Assembly: GCA_965220055.1 (NCBI GenBank)
Contig: CBDCPE010000004.1
Coordinates: forward strand, 3,100,001-3,164,000
DNA from: Bin87 sp965220055
GTDB taxonomy: Bacteria > Chloroflexota > Dehalococcoidia > Lucifugimonadales > UBA3495
Direction: 5' to 3'
Length of the DNA: 64,000 nucleotides
A program made the translations under genes and the position numbers. Shown here piece by piece: positions 35,863-45,060 of this stretch. Under the pieces are notes generated by a model. The model was not told where the DNA came from. It saw only the letters and a program-made list of their open reading frames with translations, and made no database searches. Within the stretch, counting starts at the first letter, position 1, and each line of letters starts with the position of its first letter.

Positions 35863-37027
35863 GTGTGGTGTAACTGAAGTTAGTAGTAATAGTATCAGCG
35901 CTGAGGTATCCTCCGGGTGAGCAGTCCCGAGGGAGGATAACCATGGCCATCGGACGACCAATGCCACCGCTGATTTTGGACGACATGGAGCGGGAAACTC
36001 TGGAGCGGTGGGTGCGACGACCGAAGACGGCGCAAGCCCTGGCGCGGCGGGCCAGAATGATACTGGCCGGCTCCGAAGGCCGGAGCAACACCGCCGTGGG
36101 CGCCGATCTGGGGGTGTCCGACGCAACGGTGGGCAAATGGCGTGCGCGGTTCTTGGAGCGGAGTTTGGATGGCCTGTCGGACGAGCCCCGCAGCGGTCGG
36201 CCCCGAGCGGTTACCGATGATGATGTGGAACGGGTGATTACGCTGACGTTGGAGAGCACACCTAAAGACGCCACCCACTGGAGCACTCGGTCCATGGCCC
36301 AGCGGTCCGGCCTGAGCCACAACACCATCCGCCGCATCTGGCGTGCCTTCGGACTGCAACCCCACCGCACCGAGACGTTCCAGCTGTCGGCAGATCCCTG
36401 CTGCATCGAGAAGGTGCGGGACATCGTGGGGCTTTATCTGGACCCGCCGGATCGGGCGTTGGTGTTGTGCGTGGACGAGCAGTCCCAGGTTCAGGCCTTG
36501 GACCGGACCCGGCCGCGGTTACCCATGCGCCCCGGACAGGCGGAACGGCGCACCCATGATTACCTGCGCCACGGCACCACGTCGTTGTTCGCCGCGCTGG
36601 ATGCCAAAACCGGCAAGGTGATCGGCCAATGCCACCGACGCCACCGGGCCGTGGAGTTCCGCAAGTTCCTCGATACCATTGAGGCCGAAGTGCCCCTTGA
36701 CCGGGACGTCCATCTCATCGTGGACAACTACGCCACCCACCAGACGGCGCTGATCCGGAACTGGTTAGCCAAGCGGCCACGGTTCCACCTGCACTTCACG
36801 CCGACCAGCGCATCCTGGCTGAACCTGGTGGAGCGGTGGTTCGGGATGCTGACCGAGCAGCAACTACGGCGAGGGGTGCATCAGAGCAGCGGGGCACTGG
36901 AAGCCGCCATCTACCGCTATCTTGACCTTACCAACGAAAACCCCAAGCCCTTTATCTGGACCAAGACCGCCGACCAGATCCTGGCCAAGGTCGCCAGTTT
37001 TGCAGGCGCACTTTAGATACATCACAC
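35863..37027 (+). mobile_element. IS630-family element, group C
   Basis: A 1165-bp element with ends GTGTGGTGTA (35863) and TACATCACAC (ending 37027), flanked by TA (35861-35862, 37028-37029). It inserted between the IS1182 remnant and the solute-binding-protein pseudogene. Confidence 0.88.
35943..37016 (+). CDS. IS630-family transposase, intact (group C)
   Basis: A single intact 357-residue frame from ATG 35943 behind GAGGATAACC. HTH region 'TAQALARRARMILAGSEGRSNTAVGADLGVSDATVGKWRARFLERSLDGLSDEPRSGRP', then the DDE domain: 'ALVLCVDEQSQVQALDRTRPRLP', 'VHLIVDNYATHQTALIRNWL' and 'HFTPTSASWLNLVERWFGMLTEQQLRRG'. With clean ends and an unbroken gene it may be active. Confidence 0.93.
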   Translation: MAIGRPMPPLILDDMERETLERWVRRPKTAQALARRARMILAGSEGRSNTAVGADLGVSDATVGKWRARFLERSLDGLSDEPRSGRPRAVTDDDVERVITLTLESTPKDATHWSTRSMAQRSGLSHNTIRRIWRAFGLQPHRTETFQLSADPCCIEKVRDIVGLYLDPPDRALVLCVDEQSQVQALDRTRPRLPMRPGQAERRTHDYLRHGTTSLFAALDAKTGKVIGQCHRRHRAVEFRKFLDTIEAEVPLDRDVHLIVDNYATHQTALIRNWLAKRPRFHLHFTPTSASWLNLVERWFGMLTEQQLRRGVHQSSGALEAAIYRYLDLTNENPKPFIWTKTADQILAKVASFAGAL

Positions 37028-37032
37028 TAGGA

Positions 37033-37795
37033 TTAGATAATGTCCGGGTCGGCCACGAATTCTATAAAGAGGTAAAAGAGGGGCAGGTAGGCGTATTTCT
37101 CAAAAAGGATGTCGCCCATCTGATTTTGAATATCGGCGCAGTCGTTCGGCGGTACGGTCCAGTCCAGTTCCTTGAACAGTGTGTCCAACTCCTGGGTTTC
37201 GAAGAAGTCAATGGCACCATTGGAGCGATTGAACAGGCTCAGTTGAGCGTAGACCGTTTGGTAAGACGGAGGGCGCCACCCAGGTGCCGACGGACTCCGG
37301 TTCCTTTTCGGTCCATGCAGAATAGCAATTGCCGAACTCCCACTCTTCGTAGGTAACGTTGCCGCCGATATCGTCGAACATCACCCCGGCGGCCTGTATC
37401 AGGTCCGCCGATTCGGAGAATCCGAAGATATTCATAACGATCATCTTCATCTCGGCGGGGTTGTCGGGTCCGTAACCGGCTTCGGCCAGAAGTTCGCGAG
37501 CGCGGGCTGGGTCGTAGCCGTAAAAATCATCGAACCGTTCTACCCAGGTTTCATACCAACCGGTCAGGTTGGGGTAGAATCCACCGACCGGACTGACGGT
37601 GACCCGGCCACCGAACAAGGTGTCGATGAGCAGATCCTTGTCCACTGCTCGGTTCAAGGCTGCGCGCAACCGCGGGTCGTTGGCGGAGAAGTCGGGAAAC
37701 ATCCAAGGTTGTTCCCAAGTGGTCCATTCCCCGGGGGCCGGGGTTTCCGGATAGAGGCCTTGGAAAACGCCCCGCAGCTGATTTTTCGGTAACAT
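37033..37795 (-). pseudogene. ABC transporter solute-binding protein (family 5), C-terminal remnant
   Basis: The frame from 37795 gives 'WMFPDFSANDPRLRAALNRAVDKDLLIDTLFGGRVTVSPVGGFYPNLTGWYETWVERFDDFYGYDPARARELLAEAGYG', a clear peptide/nickel-binding (SBP_bac_5) C-terminal half. After a frame change near 37270 it continues 'SYQTVYAQLSLFNRSNGAIDFFETQELDTLFKELDW...QMGDILFEKYAYLPLFYLFIEFVADPDII' to a TAA at 37033-37035. The 5' part is cut off at an IS-end remnant (37783-37811) and the 3' end abuts IS630 group C. Confidence 0.75.
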
Positions 37796-37811
37796 TTCTC
37801 AATGAGGCAAC
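37783..37811 (-). repeat. Solitary IS terminus remnant
   Basis: TTTTCGGTAACATT..TC..TGAGGCAAC matches the inner ends of the passenger transposase units at 47604-47632, 49266-49298 and their inverted copies. It marks a former insertion that truncated the solute-binding-protein gene. Confidence 0.55.
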
Positions 37812-37832
37812 ACGTGTGGCCACAACGGAGGT

Positions 37833-37854
37833 GGGGCGAATGGTCATTCGCCCC
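37833..37854. repeat. REP-like palindrome, copy 3
   Basis: GGGGCGAATG and CATTCGCCCC arms around GT, 22 bp after the stop side of the amidohydrolase gene; same core as 6907-6934 and 17869-17890. Confidence 0.7.
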
Positions 37855-37876
37855 TGTATGCTCCGCTGGCGCGGGT

Positions 37877-39898
37877 CTATCCCCGCCCGTTCCGCAGCAG
37901 CCGTCCCGGCATCGCGCCGGTGGGCTCGCCGTCTTGGAAGGTAATCTCGCCGTTCACCAACGTCCAGCGGTAGCCCTTGGCCTTCTGGATGCGACGCCAC
38001 TCGCCGCCGGGCAGGTCCTCGGCTACCTCGGAAGGCAAAACCTCCAGCCGGTCCAGGTCATAGATGACCACGTCCGCCGGCGCCCCCTCGCGCAGCGCGC
38101 CCCGGTCCTGGAACCCGCCGAAGTGAGCCGGCAGATACGACAGCTTGAAGTGAGCATCCTCCAGGGTGATTACCTTTTCGTCGCGCACCAGCCAGGCCAG
38201 CATATCCGTCGGGTAGATGCCAGCGGTCAGGAACTTGACGTGGGCGCCGCCGTCGGAAACGCCGGCTACGACGTGATTGGAGTCCAACACCTCGGCGGTG
38301 AACTGGGCCTGGTCGCGGCCCTGGGTGTCGGCGTAGAACTCCGTCGCCAGGTCGTCCTCCACGCACATGTCCAGCAGCGCGTCGATGACGTGCTTGCCCT
38401 GCTCGTCGGCGATTTGCTGAACGGTCAGGCCGGCCTGCGGGCTCGAGGTCTCGGTCTCGTCCGGCGCCAGCGCAATCATGCGCCCATCGACGACGTTGAC
38501 GACGAAGGACTTCAAGCGCAGCTCGCCGTTGGTGATGCACCGCCCGCCGTCGTGCTCGTACTCGTAGCCGTGGGTATCGCAGACGAACTTGTCTCCTGCA
38601 TCGTCCACGCAACCGCCCTGGTGCGCGCAGACCACCGACAGCAGCTTGTAGCCGTCGCGGGTGTTGACCAGGAAGTAGTCCGCGCCGCTGACGTTGACCT
38701 TGGCGGGCATCCGGGTGAAGTCGGTCTCAGCGCCGATGTCAATCTTCACCTTGCGGGTCATCACCTGGAGGCTGCCCACGGAGCCGGGGGTGACCTGGAT
38801 GGGACGCCGGCCCGAGTCCCATTCTTCCTTCAGCTTCAGGCGCATCTCCGGGTCGGACATCTTGGCCTTCCTAGTGGCCTTGTCGCCCAGGGTGACCTCG
38901 CGCCACATGGGAGTGTCGTCGAACAGGTTCCAGTCTTCGAAGGTAAGCTCGAACCCGCCGCGGCGGGTATTACCTTGTCCGTAAACCCGCAGGCCGCGCT
39001 CGGCGCAGCTCTCGAGCCAGCGGATGCGCTCGCGGTGCTGTTCGGGGTGTACGGAGTTGGGAGATACCGTCTGGTACAGCACCGGACGGCCGGAGACTTC
39101 GGCTACCTTTTCAAAGAACAGGCGAGCCCCTTCACCCAGGGGACGACCTTCCTCGCCGGTTTCCTGGTAAGCCAGCTCGATAAACCCTTCGTCCCGGTCG
39201 GCCAGCACCTTGGCGAAGGTCAACACCTCATGCTCAGACAGCATATCGGTAATCATCGGCGTGCCGTCGTAGTCCCGCTGCACCGAGTTTGCGCCCAGCA
39301 CCTGGGCCGACCAGCCGCACGCGCCGCTGTCCATGGCCTCATGGATGAGCCGCACCATCTCCTGCAGTTCGTCCTCGGTGGGGCGGCGCTCCTTGGCCTC
39401 GTCCCAACCCATGACCCAGGCATACAGCGGGGTCAGCGGAACGTAGGTCAGACAGTTCACGCCCTTGGGAGTATTGGTCAGGCTGTCGATGAAGTCGGGG
39501 AACGTAACCCAGTTCCAGGGCATCCCTTCCTTCATCGCGTCGTAAGGAATCGCCTCGTTGCGGGTCATGCTCAGCATCGCCCGGTCCTGGTCTTCCACCC
39601 GGGACGGCGCGAATCCGAACCCGCAGTTGCCCAGCGCCACCGAAGTAACGCCGTGCCAGCCCGACAGCGTGCAGTAGGGATCCCAGAAAATCTGAGCGTC
39701 GTAGTGGGTATGCAGGTCAACGAAGCCGGGCGCCACAATCAGCCCGTCGGCGTCAATCACCCGGTCGGCAGTGCCGCCGTTCAACCCGCCGATCTTGGCA
39801 ATCTTGCCGTCCTTGATCGCAATGTCGCTCACATACCGCGGCGTGCGCGTCCCATCAACGATGGTGCCCTTCCTGATGATAATGTCGTAATCCGCCAT
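37877..39898 (-). CDS. D-aminoacylase-type amidohydrolase with inserted Rieske [2Fe-2S] domain
   Basis: A 673-residue protein starting at 39898 behind GGAGGG. Residues 1-360 are an amidohydrolase of the N-acyl-D-amino-acid deacylase group: 'DYDIIIRKGTIVDGTRTP', metal-binding His63-x-His65 ('FVDLHTHYDAQIFWDP') and Cys92 in 'LGNCGFGFAP', the bridging Cys of D-aminoacylases. Residues 487-673 complete the barrel ('GLTVQQIADEQGKHVIDALLDM', 'VSDGGAHVKFLTAGIYPTDMLAWLVR', 'FQDRGALREGAPADVVIYD'). Between them (about 380-480) lies a Rieske-type domain: C424-A-H426, C440-D-T-H443, then 'GYEYEHDGGRC' and 'VVNVVDGRMIAL', which is how small Rieske ferredoxin domains end. Normal family members are about 500-570 residues without this insert. 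The frame is unbroken and codon use is even across the joins. Confidence 0.85.
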   Translation of the reverse strand: MADYDIIIRKGTIVDGTRTPRYVSDIAIKDGKIAKIGGLNGGTADRVIDADGLIVAPGFVDLHTHYDAQIFWDPYCTLSGWHGVTSVALGNCGFGFAPSRVEDQDRAMLSMTRNEAIPYDAMKEGMPWNWVTFPDFIDSLTNTPKGVNCLTYVPLTPLYAWVMGWDEAKERRPTEDELQEMVRLIHEAMDSGACGWSAQVLGANSVQRDYDGTPMITDMLSEHEVLTFAKVLADRDEGFIELAYQETGEEGRPLGEGARLFFEKVAEVSGRPVLYQTVSPNSVHPEQHRERIRWLESCAERGLRVYGQGNTRRGGFELTFEDWNLFDDTPMWREVTLGDKATRKAKMSDPEMRLKLKEEWDSGRRPIQVTPGSVGSLQVMTRKVKIDIGAETDFTRMPAKVNVSGADYFLVNTRDGYKLLSVVCAHQGGCVDDAGDKFVCDTHGYEYEHDGGRCITNGELRLKSFVVNVVDGRMIALAPDETETSSPQAGLTVQQIADEQGKHVIDALLDMCVEDDLATEFYADTQGRDQAQFTAEVLDSNHVVAGVSDGGAHVKFLTAGIYPTDMLAWLVRDEKVITLEDAHFKLSYLPAHFGGFQDRGALREGAPADVVIYDLDRLEVLPSEVAEDLPGGEWRRIQKAKGYRWTLVNGEITFQDGEPTGAMPGRLLRNGRG

Positions 39899-40030
39899 AA
39901 GTCCCTCCGCCTTGGAATTGTACTTGGAGATGAATTCCGACCATAATGACGAAATCCGTTAGAACTTTGTCCTCGTGCGAGTCTAAAGTACCATCATTGT
40001 CGGCGTCAATAATTTTTATTCGTACGACTA

Positions 40031-40996
40031 GCCTATCCTAAAAACCGGCGGAAACTTGCGAGAGGGGCAAAACGGGGAAAAGCTGGGGTTGGAGAAAATC
40101 TGGCGAATGACGAAAGCGAAAGACCCCAAGACTGAGCGACCCAAGCGTGCTGGCACGTCCACCGCGGCCAACCCTACCACAAGTTCCTTTCGGATATCTG
40201 GCGAGCTGTGGGAGGTGTTGGCTCCGCTGCTTCCCCAGCGGGTGAACACCCACCCTTTGGGCGGAGGCCGGCCTCGGGTGCCAGACCGGACTTGCGCCAA
40301 CGGCATCTTCTACGTGCTGCGCACCGGCTGCCAGTGGAAGGCGTTGGATGCCACGGGCATATGCTCTGGCTCCACCGCCCATCTGCGCTTTCAGGAGTGG
40401 GTTTCCGCCGGGGTATTTCTGGAGTTATGGCGGGTGGGACTGGAACGCTATGACGAACTGAAGGGTCTGGACTGGAGTTGGCTGAGCCTGGACGGGGCCA
40501 TGAACAAGTCCCCATTGGGCGGGGGGGAAACCGGCCCCAACCCCACGGACCGAGGTAAGCGGGGCGTCAAACGCAGTCTGTTGACCGAAGCCCAGGGTAT
40601 ACCCGTAGATCTGGCGGTGGACAGGGCCAACCGCCACGACATGAAGCTGGTGCGGGCTACCGTGGACAGCCTGCCGGTACCCCGACCGACACCCAGTCTA
40701 AGGCATCCCCAAGGTATGTGCCTGGATAAAGGCTACGACTTCGCTGAGGTGCGCCGCACCCTGGACGACTTCGGGTCACCGCCCACATCCGTAGTCGCGG
40801 CCAAGAGGCTCAGGCCGTCAAAAAGGAGGCTGGGTTCAAAGCCCGCCGCTGGGTGGTGGAACGCACCCACAGCTGGCTGAACCGCTTCCGGCGCATTTTG
40901 GTCCGTTGGGACAAGTCCCCGGCAAACTACATCGCCTTCCTTCATTTCGCCTGTGCCCTCATCGCCCTCAGAGCCGCCGGATTATTAGGATAGCCT
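40031..40996 (+). mobile_element. IS5-type element A
   Basis: A 966-bp element with imperfect ends GCCTATCCTAAAAA and (complement) AGGCTATCCTAATAA, flanked by CTA at 40028-40030 and 40997-40999. First in a run of four IS5-type elements. Confidence 0.75.
40056..40993 (+). pseudogene. IS5-family transposase, frameshifted (element A)
   Basis: 'FRISGELWEVLAPLLPQRVNTHPLGGGRPRVPDRTCANGIFYVLRTGCQWKALDATGICSGSTAHLRFQEW' and 'WSWLSLDGAMNKSPLGGGETGPNPTDRGKRGVKRSLLTEAQGIPVDLAVDRANRHDMKL' are IS5-type. Near 40773 one base is gained or lost: the expected end 'HIRSRGQEAQAVKKEAGFKARRWVVERTHSWLNRFRRILVRWDKSPANYIAFLHFACALIALRAA' is in the next frame and stops at 40993. Inactive as it stands. Confidence 0.85.
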
Positions 40997-41000
40997 CTAA

Positions 41001-41877
41001 GAGGGTGTCTAAAAAGGTTGAAATTGGGGTAGAGGTATCCAGGCGTGATAAGAGCGTTGGTCGTAACTTAGGGGTATGAAACGACCAGCCTATCCCAGCG
41101 ACCTCAGCGACCGAGAATGGCAACTGCTGGAACCATTGCTGCCACCGCCCAGACCGGGCGGCCGACCGATCACCTACCCCCGGCGGGAGATCGTCAACGC
41201 CATCCGCTACGTGCTGCGCACTGGATGCTCCTGGCGGATGCTGCCCCATGACCTGCCGCCCTGGCGCATTGTCTTCCATTACTTTCGCACCTGGCGTCGT
41301 GATGGCACCTGGCAACGGGCACATGGCGTCCTGCACGCCGAGCTGCGCCAGGCCCAGGGTCGCCAGGCCAGTCCCAGCGCGGCCATCATCGACAGTCAGT
41401 CGGTGAAGACCACGGAAAAAGGGGGCCTCGGGGTTACGACGCCGGCAAGAAGGTGAAGGGCCGCAAACGCCACATCGTGGTGGATACCTTGGGACTGCCG
41501 CTGGCGGTGGCAGTGCACCCTGCCGATATACAGGACCGGGACGGCGCCCGGCTGGTGCTGATCCGACTGTTGGGGCGGTTCCCTCGACTACAGCTGATCT
41601 GGGCTGATGGGGCCTACGGCGGCAAATTGGTAGAGTGGGCCAGGACGGTGGGCGGCTGGACCCTGGAGTTGGTGCGGCGTCCACCACAGCAACATACTTT
41701 TCAGGTGCTGCCCCGGAGGTGGGTGGTGGAACGCACCTTTGGTTGGCTGAACCTGCAACGGCGGTTGAGCAAGGACTACGAAGCGTTGTGTGAAACCACC
41801 GAAACCTGGATCTACATCGCAATGACCGGCCTCACCCTGCGCAGACTGGCCCGCATTCCCCATTTTTAGACACCCTC
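41001..41877 (+). mobile_element. IS5-type element B, copy 1 (IS427-like)
   Basis: Ends GAGGGTGTCTAAAAA (41001-41015) and its exact complement (41863-41877). Left flank TAA; the right TA is shared with the next element. The second copy at 57927-58803 has a TTA duplication, supporting a 3-bp TNA target. Confidence 0.9.
41076..41869 (+). CDS. IS5-family transposase in two frames (element B, copy 1)
   Basis: OrfA (41076-41456): 'YPSDLSDREWQLLEPLLPPPRPGGRPITYPRREIVNAIRYVLRTGCSWRMLPHDLPPWRIVFHYFRTWRRDGTW'. OrfB (41453-41869): 'RKRHIVVDTLGLPLAVAVHPADIQDRDGARLVLIRLL...QLIWADGAYGGKLVEWA...RRWVVERTFGWLNLQRRLSKDYE'. They join by -1 in the AAAAAGGGGG stretch near 41417-41426, giving 'PRGYDAGKKVKGRKRHIVVDT'. 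Copy 2 keeps the same shift, so it is probably programmed. The DDE residues are present. Confidence 0.88.
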
Positions 41878-41879
41878 TA

Positions 41880-42737
41880 GGGGGCGTCGTCAAAAGAGTT
41901 TGCTCCAGATCATCACTGCCCGGAGTTGGCAAATGGCCAGGTATGACGCCGCTCTCTTGGCATAACGGGTCGCCACTCCGCGCCACTGCTTGAAGTCCAA
42001 GAATCCGTTCTCCACCAAGTGCCGCAACTTGTACAGTGCCTGGTCGTAGTCCCGCTTTTCTCTCCGGTTGCTTTTGGGCGGTATCACTGGGTTCATTCCC
42101 GATGCCCGAGCGGTGGCTATGATTTCATTGGTGTCATAGGCTTTGTCCGCCAGCAGACACTCCGCCTCTATACCCTCGATCAGGGGCAACGCCAAAGAGC
42201 AGTCGGCCACCGTACCTCCAGTAACCGCCAGCCTTACCGGCATTCCGTGGGAGTCCACCGCCAGGTGCAACTTGCTGTTCAGCCCCCTTTGGTGCGGGCA
42301 ATAGCCTGATTTCCGCCCCGAGCGCCGGCACTGTGGGGATGGGCCTTGATGTAGCTGGCGTCTATCATCAGCCACTCGAAATCAGGCACTCGAAATCAGG
42401 GTCATCCATCACTTCCTCCAACAGTCCGGCCCACACACCCCGGTCCCGCCAGCGGCAGAAGCGGCGGTGGGTGTTCTTCCAGTCTCCGTAGTCCGGGGGC
42501 AAATCGCGCCAGGGAGCGCCGGTGCGCAGAACCCAGCAAACGGCGTCGATAAACCGCCGGTTGTCATGGGCCGGCCGACCTCTCTTGCCTGCTCCCCCGG
42601 GCAGGTACAGCCTCAGCCGCTCCCAAACACCGTCTGTCATATCGTGGCGCCGGTGCGCTGCCGTCATACTCCCCACCTTCCACACTCTCCCTGTTACCGG
42701 CAATTTACCACCCTCTCACTGTTTTGACGACACCCCC
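41880..42737 (-). mobile_element. IS5-type element C
   Basis: An 858-bp element with ends GGGGGCGTCGTCAAAA (41880) and TTTTGACGACACCCCC (ending 42737), flanked by TA at 41878-41879 and 42738-42739; the left TA is shared with element B and the right with element D. Confidence 0.88.
41890..42703 (-). pseudogene. IS5-family transposase broken by a 14-bp duplication (element C)
   Basis: The N-terminal frame (42703-42368) has 'MTDGVWERLRLYLPGGAGKRGRPAHDNRRFIDAVCWVLRTGAPWRDLPPDYGDWKNTHRRFCRWRDRGVW'. The C-terminal frame (42375-41890) has 'GLNSKLHLAVDSHGMPVRLAVTGGTVADCSLALPLIEGIEAECLLADKAYDTNEI' and 'YAKRAASYLAICQLRAVMIW'. The two are separated exactly at a perfect 14-bp tandem duplication (42373-42400). 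Removing one unit restores one frame across the break. Confidence 0.88.
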
Positions 42738-42740
42738 TAA

Positions 42741-43600
42741 GAGCCTGTCTACGATCTTTTGAGGATTAGCACCATGAAGGCAAGCACCGCCATTTGCAGG
42801 CTGGTATTGAGCTTCCTTTCACAGTTCTTCCAGAGTCGGCGGCACTTTTCCAGCCAGGCGAAAGATCGCTCCACCACCCATCGCTTTGGCAGCACCACGA
42901 AGGTGTGCAGTTCGTTGCGTTTCACCACTGCCACTGCGGCTCCCAACCGGCTTTGCACCGCAGCGGCAAAGGGCTTCCCGGTGTAACCCCCGTCGACCAG
43001 CACCTTCTGGACCTGGCTGAGGTCGGCCCGGTTTTCGTCAAACATCGCCAAAGCCCCAGCCCGGTCGGCAACATTGGCGGTAGTCACAGGTATCGCATGG
43101 GGCAATCCTTGCGTGTCCACCGCGATGTGACGCTTGATTCCGGACACCTTCTTGCCCGCGTCATAGCCCTTGCTATCGGCACTGTCCGGGTTCTTGACGC
43201 TCTGGGAGTCCACGATGCAGAAGCTGGTCTGCTCTTTCCGTCCATTGCTTTGCCGGACCGCGCCAACCGATTTTTAAGGACTTGCTCCAGAATGGATCCT
43301 TTCGCCGGGCCAGGCTGCTCGCTCCATTGCCGGAAATACTGGTAGCAAGTGCGCCAATTGGGGAAGTCCGCAGGCAGCATTCGCCACTGGCACCCGCTTT
43401 TCAAGAGGTACAGCACGCCGCAGCAAACGTCATACAAGTCCACGGTGCGGGGTTTGGTCCGGCGGCGAGCCGACTCCAACGTCGGCAGAATCCGGGCGAA
43501 TTGCTTCCGGCTGATGTCGCTGGGATAGGAATGAGACATGATTACCCCTCCCCTGATAATAGTCTCAACTTAACCTATTTCAGAGATCGTAGACAGGTTC
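42741..43600 (-). mobile_element. IS5-type element D, copy 1
   Basis: Ends GAGCCTGTCTACGATC (42741) and GATCGTAGACAGGTTC (ending 43600), flanked by TAA at 42738-42740 and 43601-43603. Last of the four-element IS5 run. Confidence 0.88.
42749..43539 (-). pseudogene. IS5-family transposase, A-tract frameshift (element D, copy 1)
   Basis: The N-terminal frame (43539-43084) gives 'YPSDISRKQFARILPTLESARRRTKPRTVDLYDVCCGVLYLLKSGCQWRMLPADFPNWRTCYQYFRQWSEQ'. The C-terminal frame (from about 43275 to 42749) gives 'VDSQSVKNPDSADSKGYDAGKKVSGIKRHIAVDTQGLPHAIPVTTANVADRAGALAM' and 'LPKRWVVERSFAWLEKCRRLWKNCER'. They meet at five A's (T5 at 43271-43275). Copy 2 has seven. Six would give one open frame, so both copies look like independent slips from an intact parent. 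Confidence 0.85.
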
Positions 43601-43646
43601 TAAGATGTGCCGCTGTTGCGTCCCGACGTCGGCACCACGTCCAGCA

Positions 43647-43733
43647 CTACCCAAAAACCCAGATCAGCACCAGTCCCACCCAGAACGGTGGCGCCGCCTG
43701 ACCCACCAGCGCCAGCGCCTTGCCTCCGTAGTC
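43647..43733 (-). pseudogene. C-terminal scrap of a membrane protein
   Basis: Between IS5-D and IS630-B, the minus strand reads 'YGGKALALVGQAAPPFWVGLVLIWVFG' to a TAG at 43647-43649: one hydrophobic helix and a stop. The rest of the gene is cut off by the IS630 at 43736. No family can be named. Confidence 0.35.
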
Positions 43734-43735
43734 TA

Positions 43736-44968
43736 AACCGAAGCCAAGGTGAAACCCACATGGGTGTCGGGTAGAATTGGGGGCAATTGAGAAGGTCTGT
43801 TGGGGAATCCGAGGGGGTTGCTGTTGGGTATGTCGGAGATGGGAGCGCTGCTGGAGCGGTGGCGCATGGACGAGGTTGAGGTACGACGGCGGATGTATCG
43901 GGCTCCGACGCCACGGGAACGGGAACGGTGGCACGCGCTATGGCTGCTGGTGCAGGGTTGGACCGCGGCGGCGGTGGCGCAGGCGTTGGAAAGGGATGCC
44001 CACACCATTGGCGAGTGGGCCACGGCGTTCGCGGAGGGCGGTCCCAAGGGGCTGGTTTTTGAGCAGACCGGAGGTTCCCCCCCGCGTTGGACGGAGAGCA
44101 GCAAGTCGAGTTGAAGACGGCAGTGCAGGAACCGCCATGGCAAGCGGGCATCGAACTATCCAACTGGAACTGGAAAGCGGTGCGCCGGTTTGTAGGCGAC
44201 CGCTTTGGGTTGGCGCTGAGCCGGAGCAGTTGCTTGAACTATCTGCACCGGTTGGGGTTTGCGCTGAAGCGGTCCAAGAAGCGATTGGTCAAGGCGGACC
44301 CGGCCCGGCGGGAAGCCTTCGTGAGGGAATATGCTGCTCTGCGGGCAGCAACACGACGGACGGGAACCAAGATATTCTTCGCTGACGAGGCCCACTTTCG
44401 GGCGGATGCGGACCTGCGGGGCAAGTGGGCGCTGCGGGGAGAACCGGCCTTGGTGGACTCCACCAGCCCGCGCCGAGGCGAGAAGGCCAGCTACTACTCG
44501 GCGGTGTGTCTGGAGACCGGCGAGGTGGAGGTGATGGAACTCGATGGCAACAGCAACGCGACTACCTCCACCGCCTTCCTGCGGCAACTGCGGGCGCGGC
44601 ACACCGAACCACTGACGGTGATTTGGGACAATTCGCCAGCCCATCGAGGCGACGTGCTGCGAGCTTACCTGACCACGCCCGGCTTGAACCTGCGCCTGGT
44701 GAACCTGCCCAGCTACAGCCCGGACTTCAACGCCGACGAAGCGATTTGGGGTTGGGTCCGCCCGGAGGTGACCGCGAACTTGTGCCTGGGGACCAGGGCC
44801 GCGGTTCAGGAGAAGGTGGGCGACTTTTTCGCGAACTTGGATGGCCGACGGGAGGAAGTCAAGTGCCGATGCCGAACCGTCCTCCAGGCTCGCGCGGCAG
44901 AACTGACCGGCAGCGCCCAAGCCGATTTTTACGGCCCTGCGAATGTAGAATTCACCTTGGCTTCAGTT
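43736..44968 (+). mobile_element. IS630-family element, group B copy 2
   Basis: A 1233-bp near-identical reverse-orientation twin of 16600-17832, flanked by TA at 43734-43735 and 44969-44970. Confidence 0.93.
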
Positions 44969-44971
44969 TAG
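43800..44971 (+). CDS. IS630-family transposase (two ORFs, -1 frameshift), group B copy 2
   Basis: OrfA 43800-44114 and orfB 44087-44971 overlap at seven C's (44077-44083); a -1 shift joins 'EQTGG' to the DDE part. Copy 1 differs only at a few positions (for example Ala-to-Val in 'HRGD(A/V)LRAYL'). The TAG stop of orfB uses the TA target duplication. Two near-identical, undamaged copies suggest recent activity. Confidence 0.88.
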
Positions 44972-45060
44972 GGTAGAACACTCTACGACGCTTTCCACCA
45001 CGTCGTGAAACGCCACAAGCTACCGATAAATTACGGATTCTACAATCTTCGTTACCTCTC

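Noticed and set aside
37802..39946. A 714-codon open frame on the plus strand opposite the amidohydrolase gene
   Set aside because: It is the antisense shadow of a GC-rich gene with strong family motifs on the minus strand; its translation is low-complexity Gly/Val/His-rich and matches nothing.
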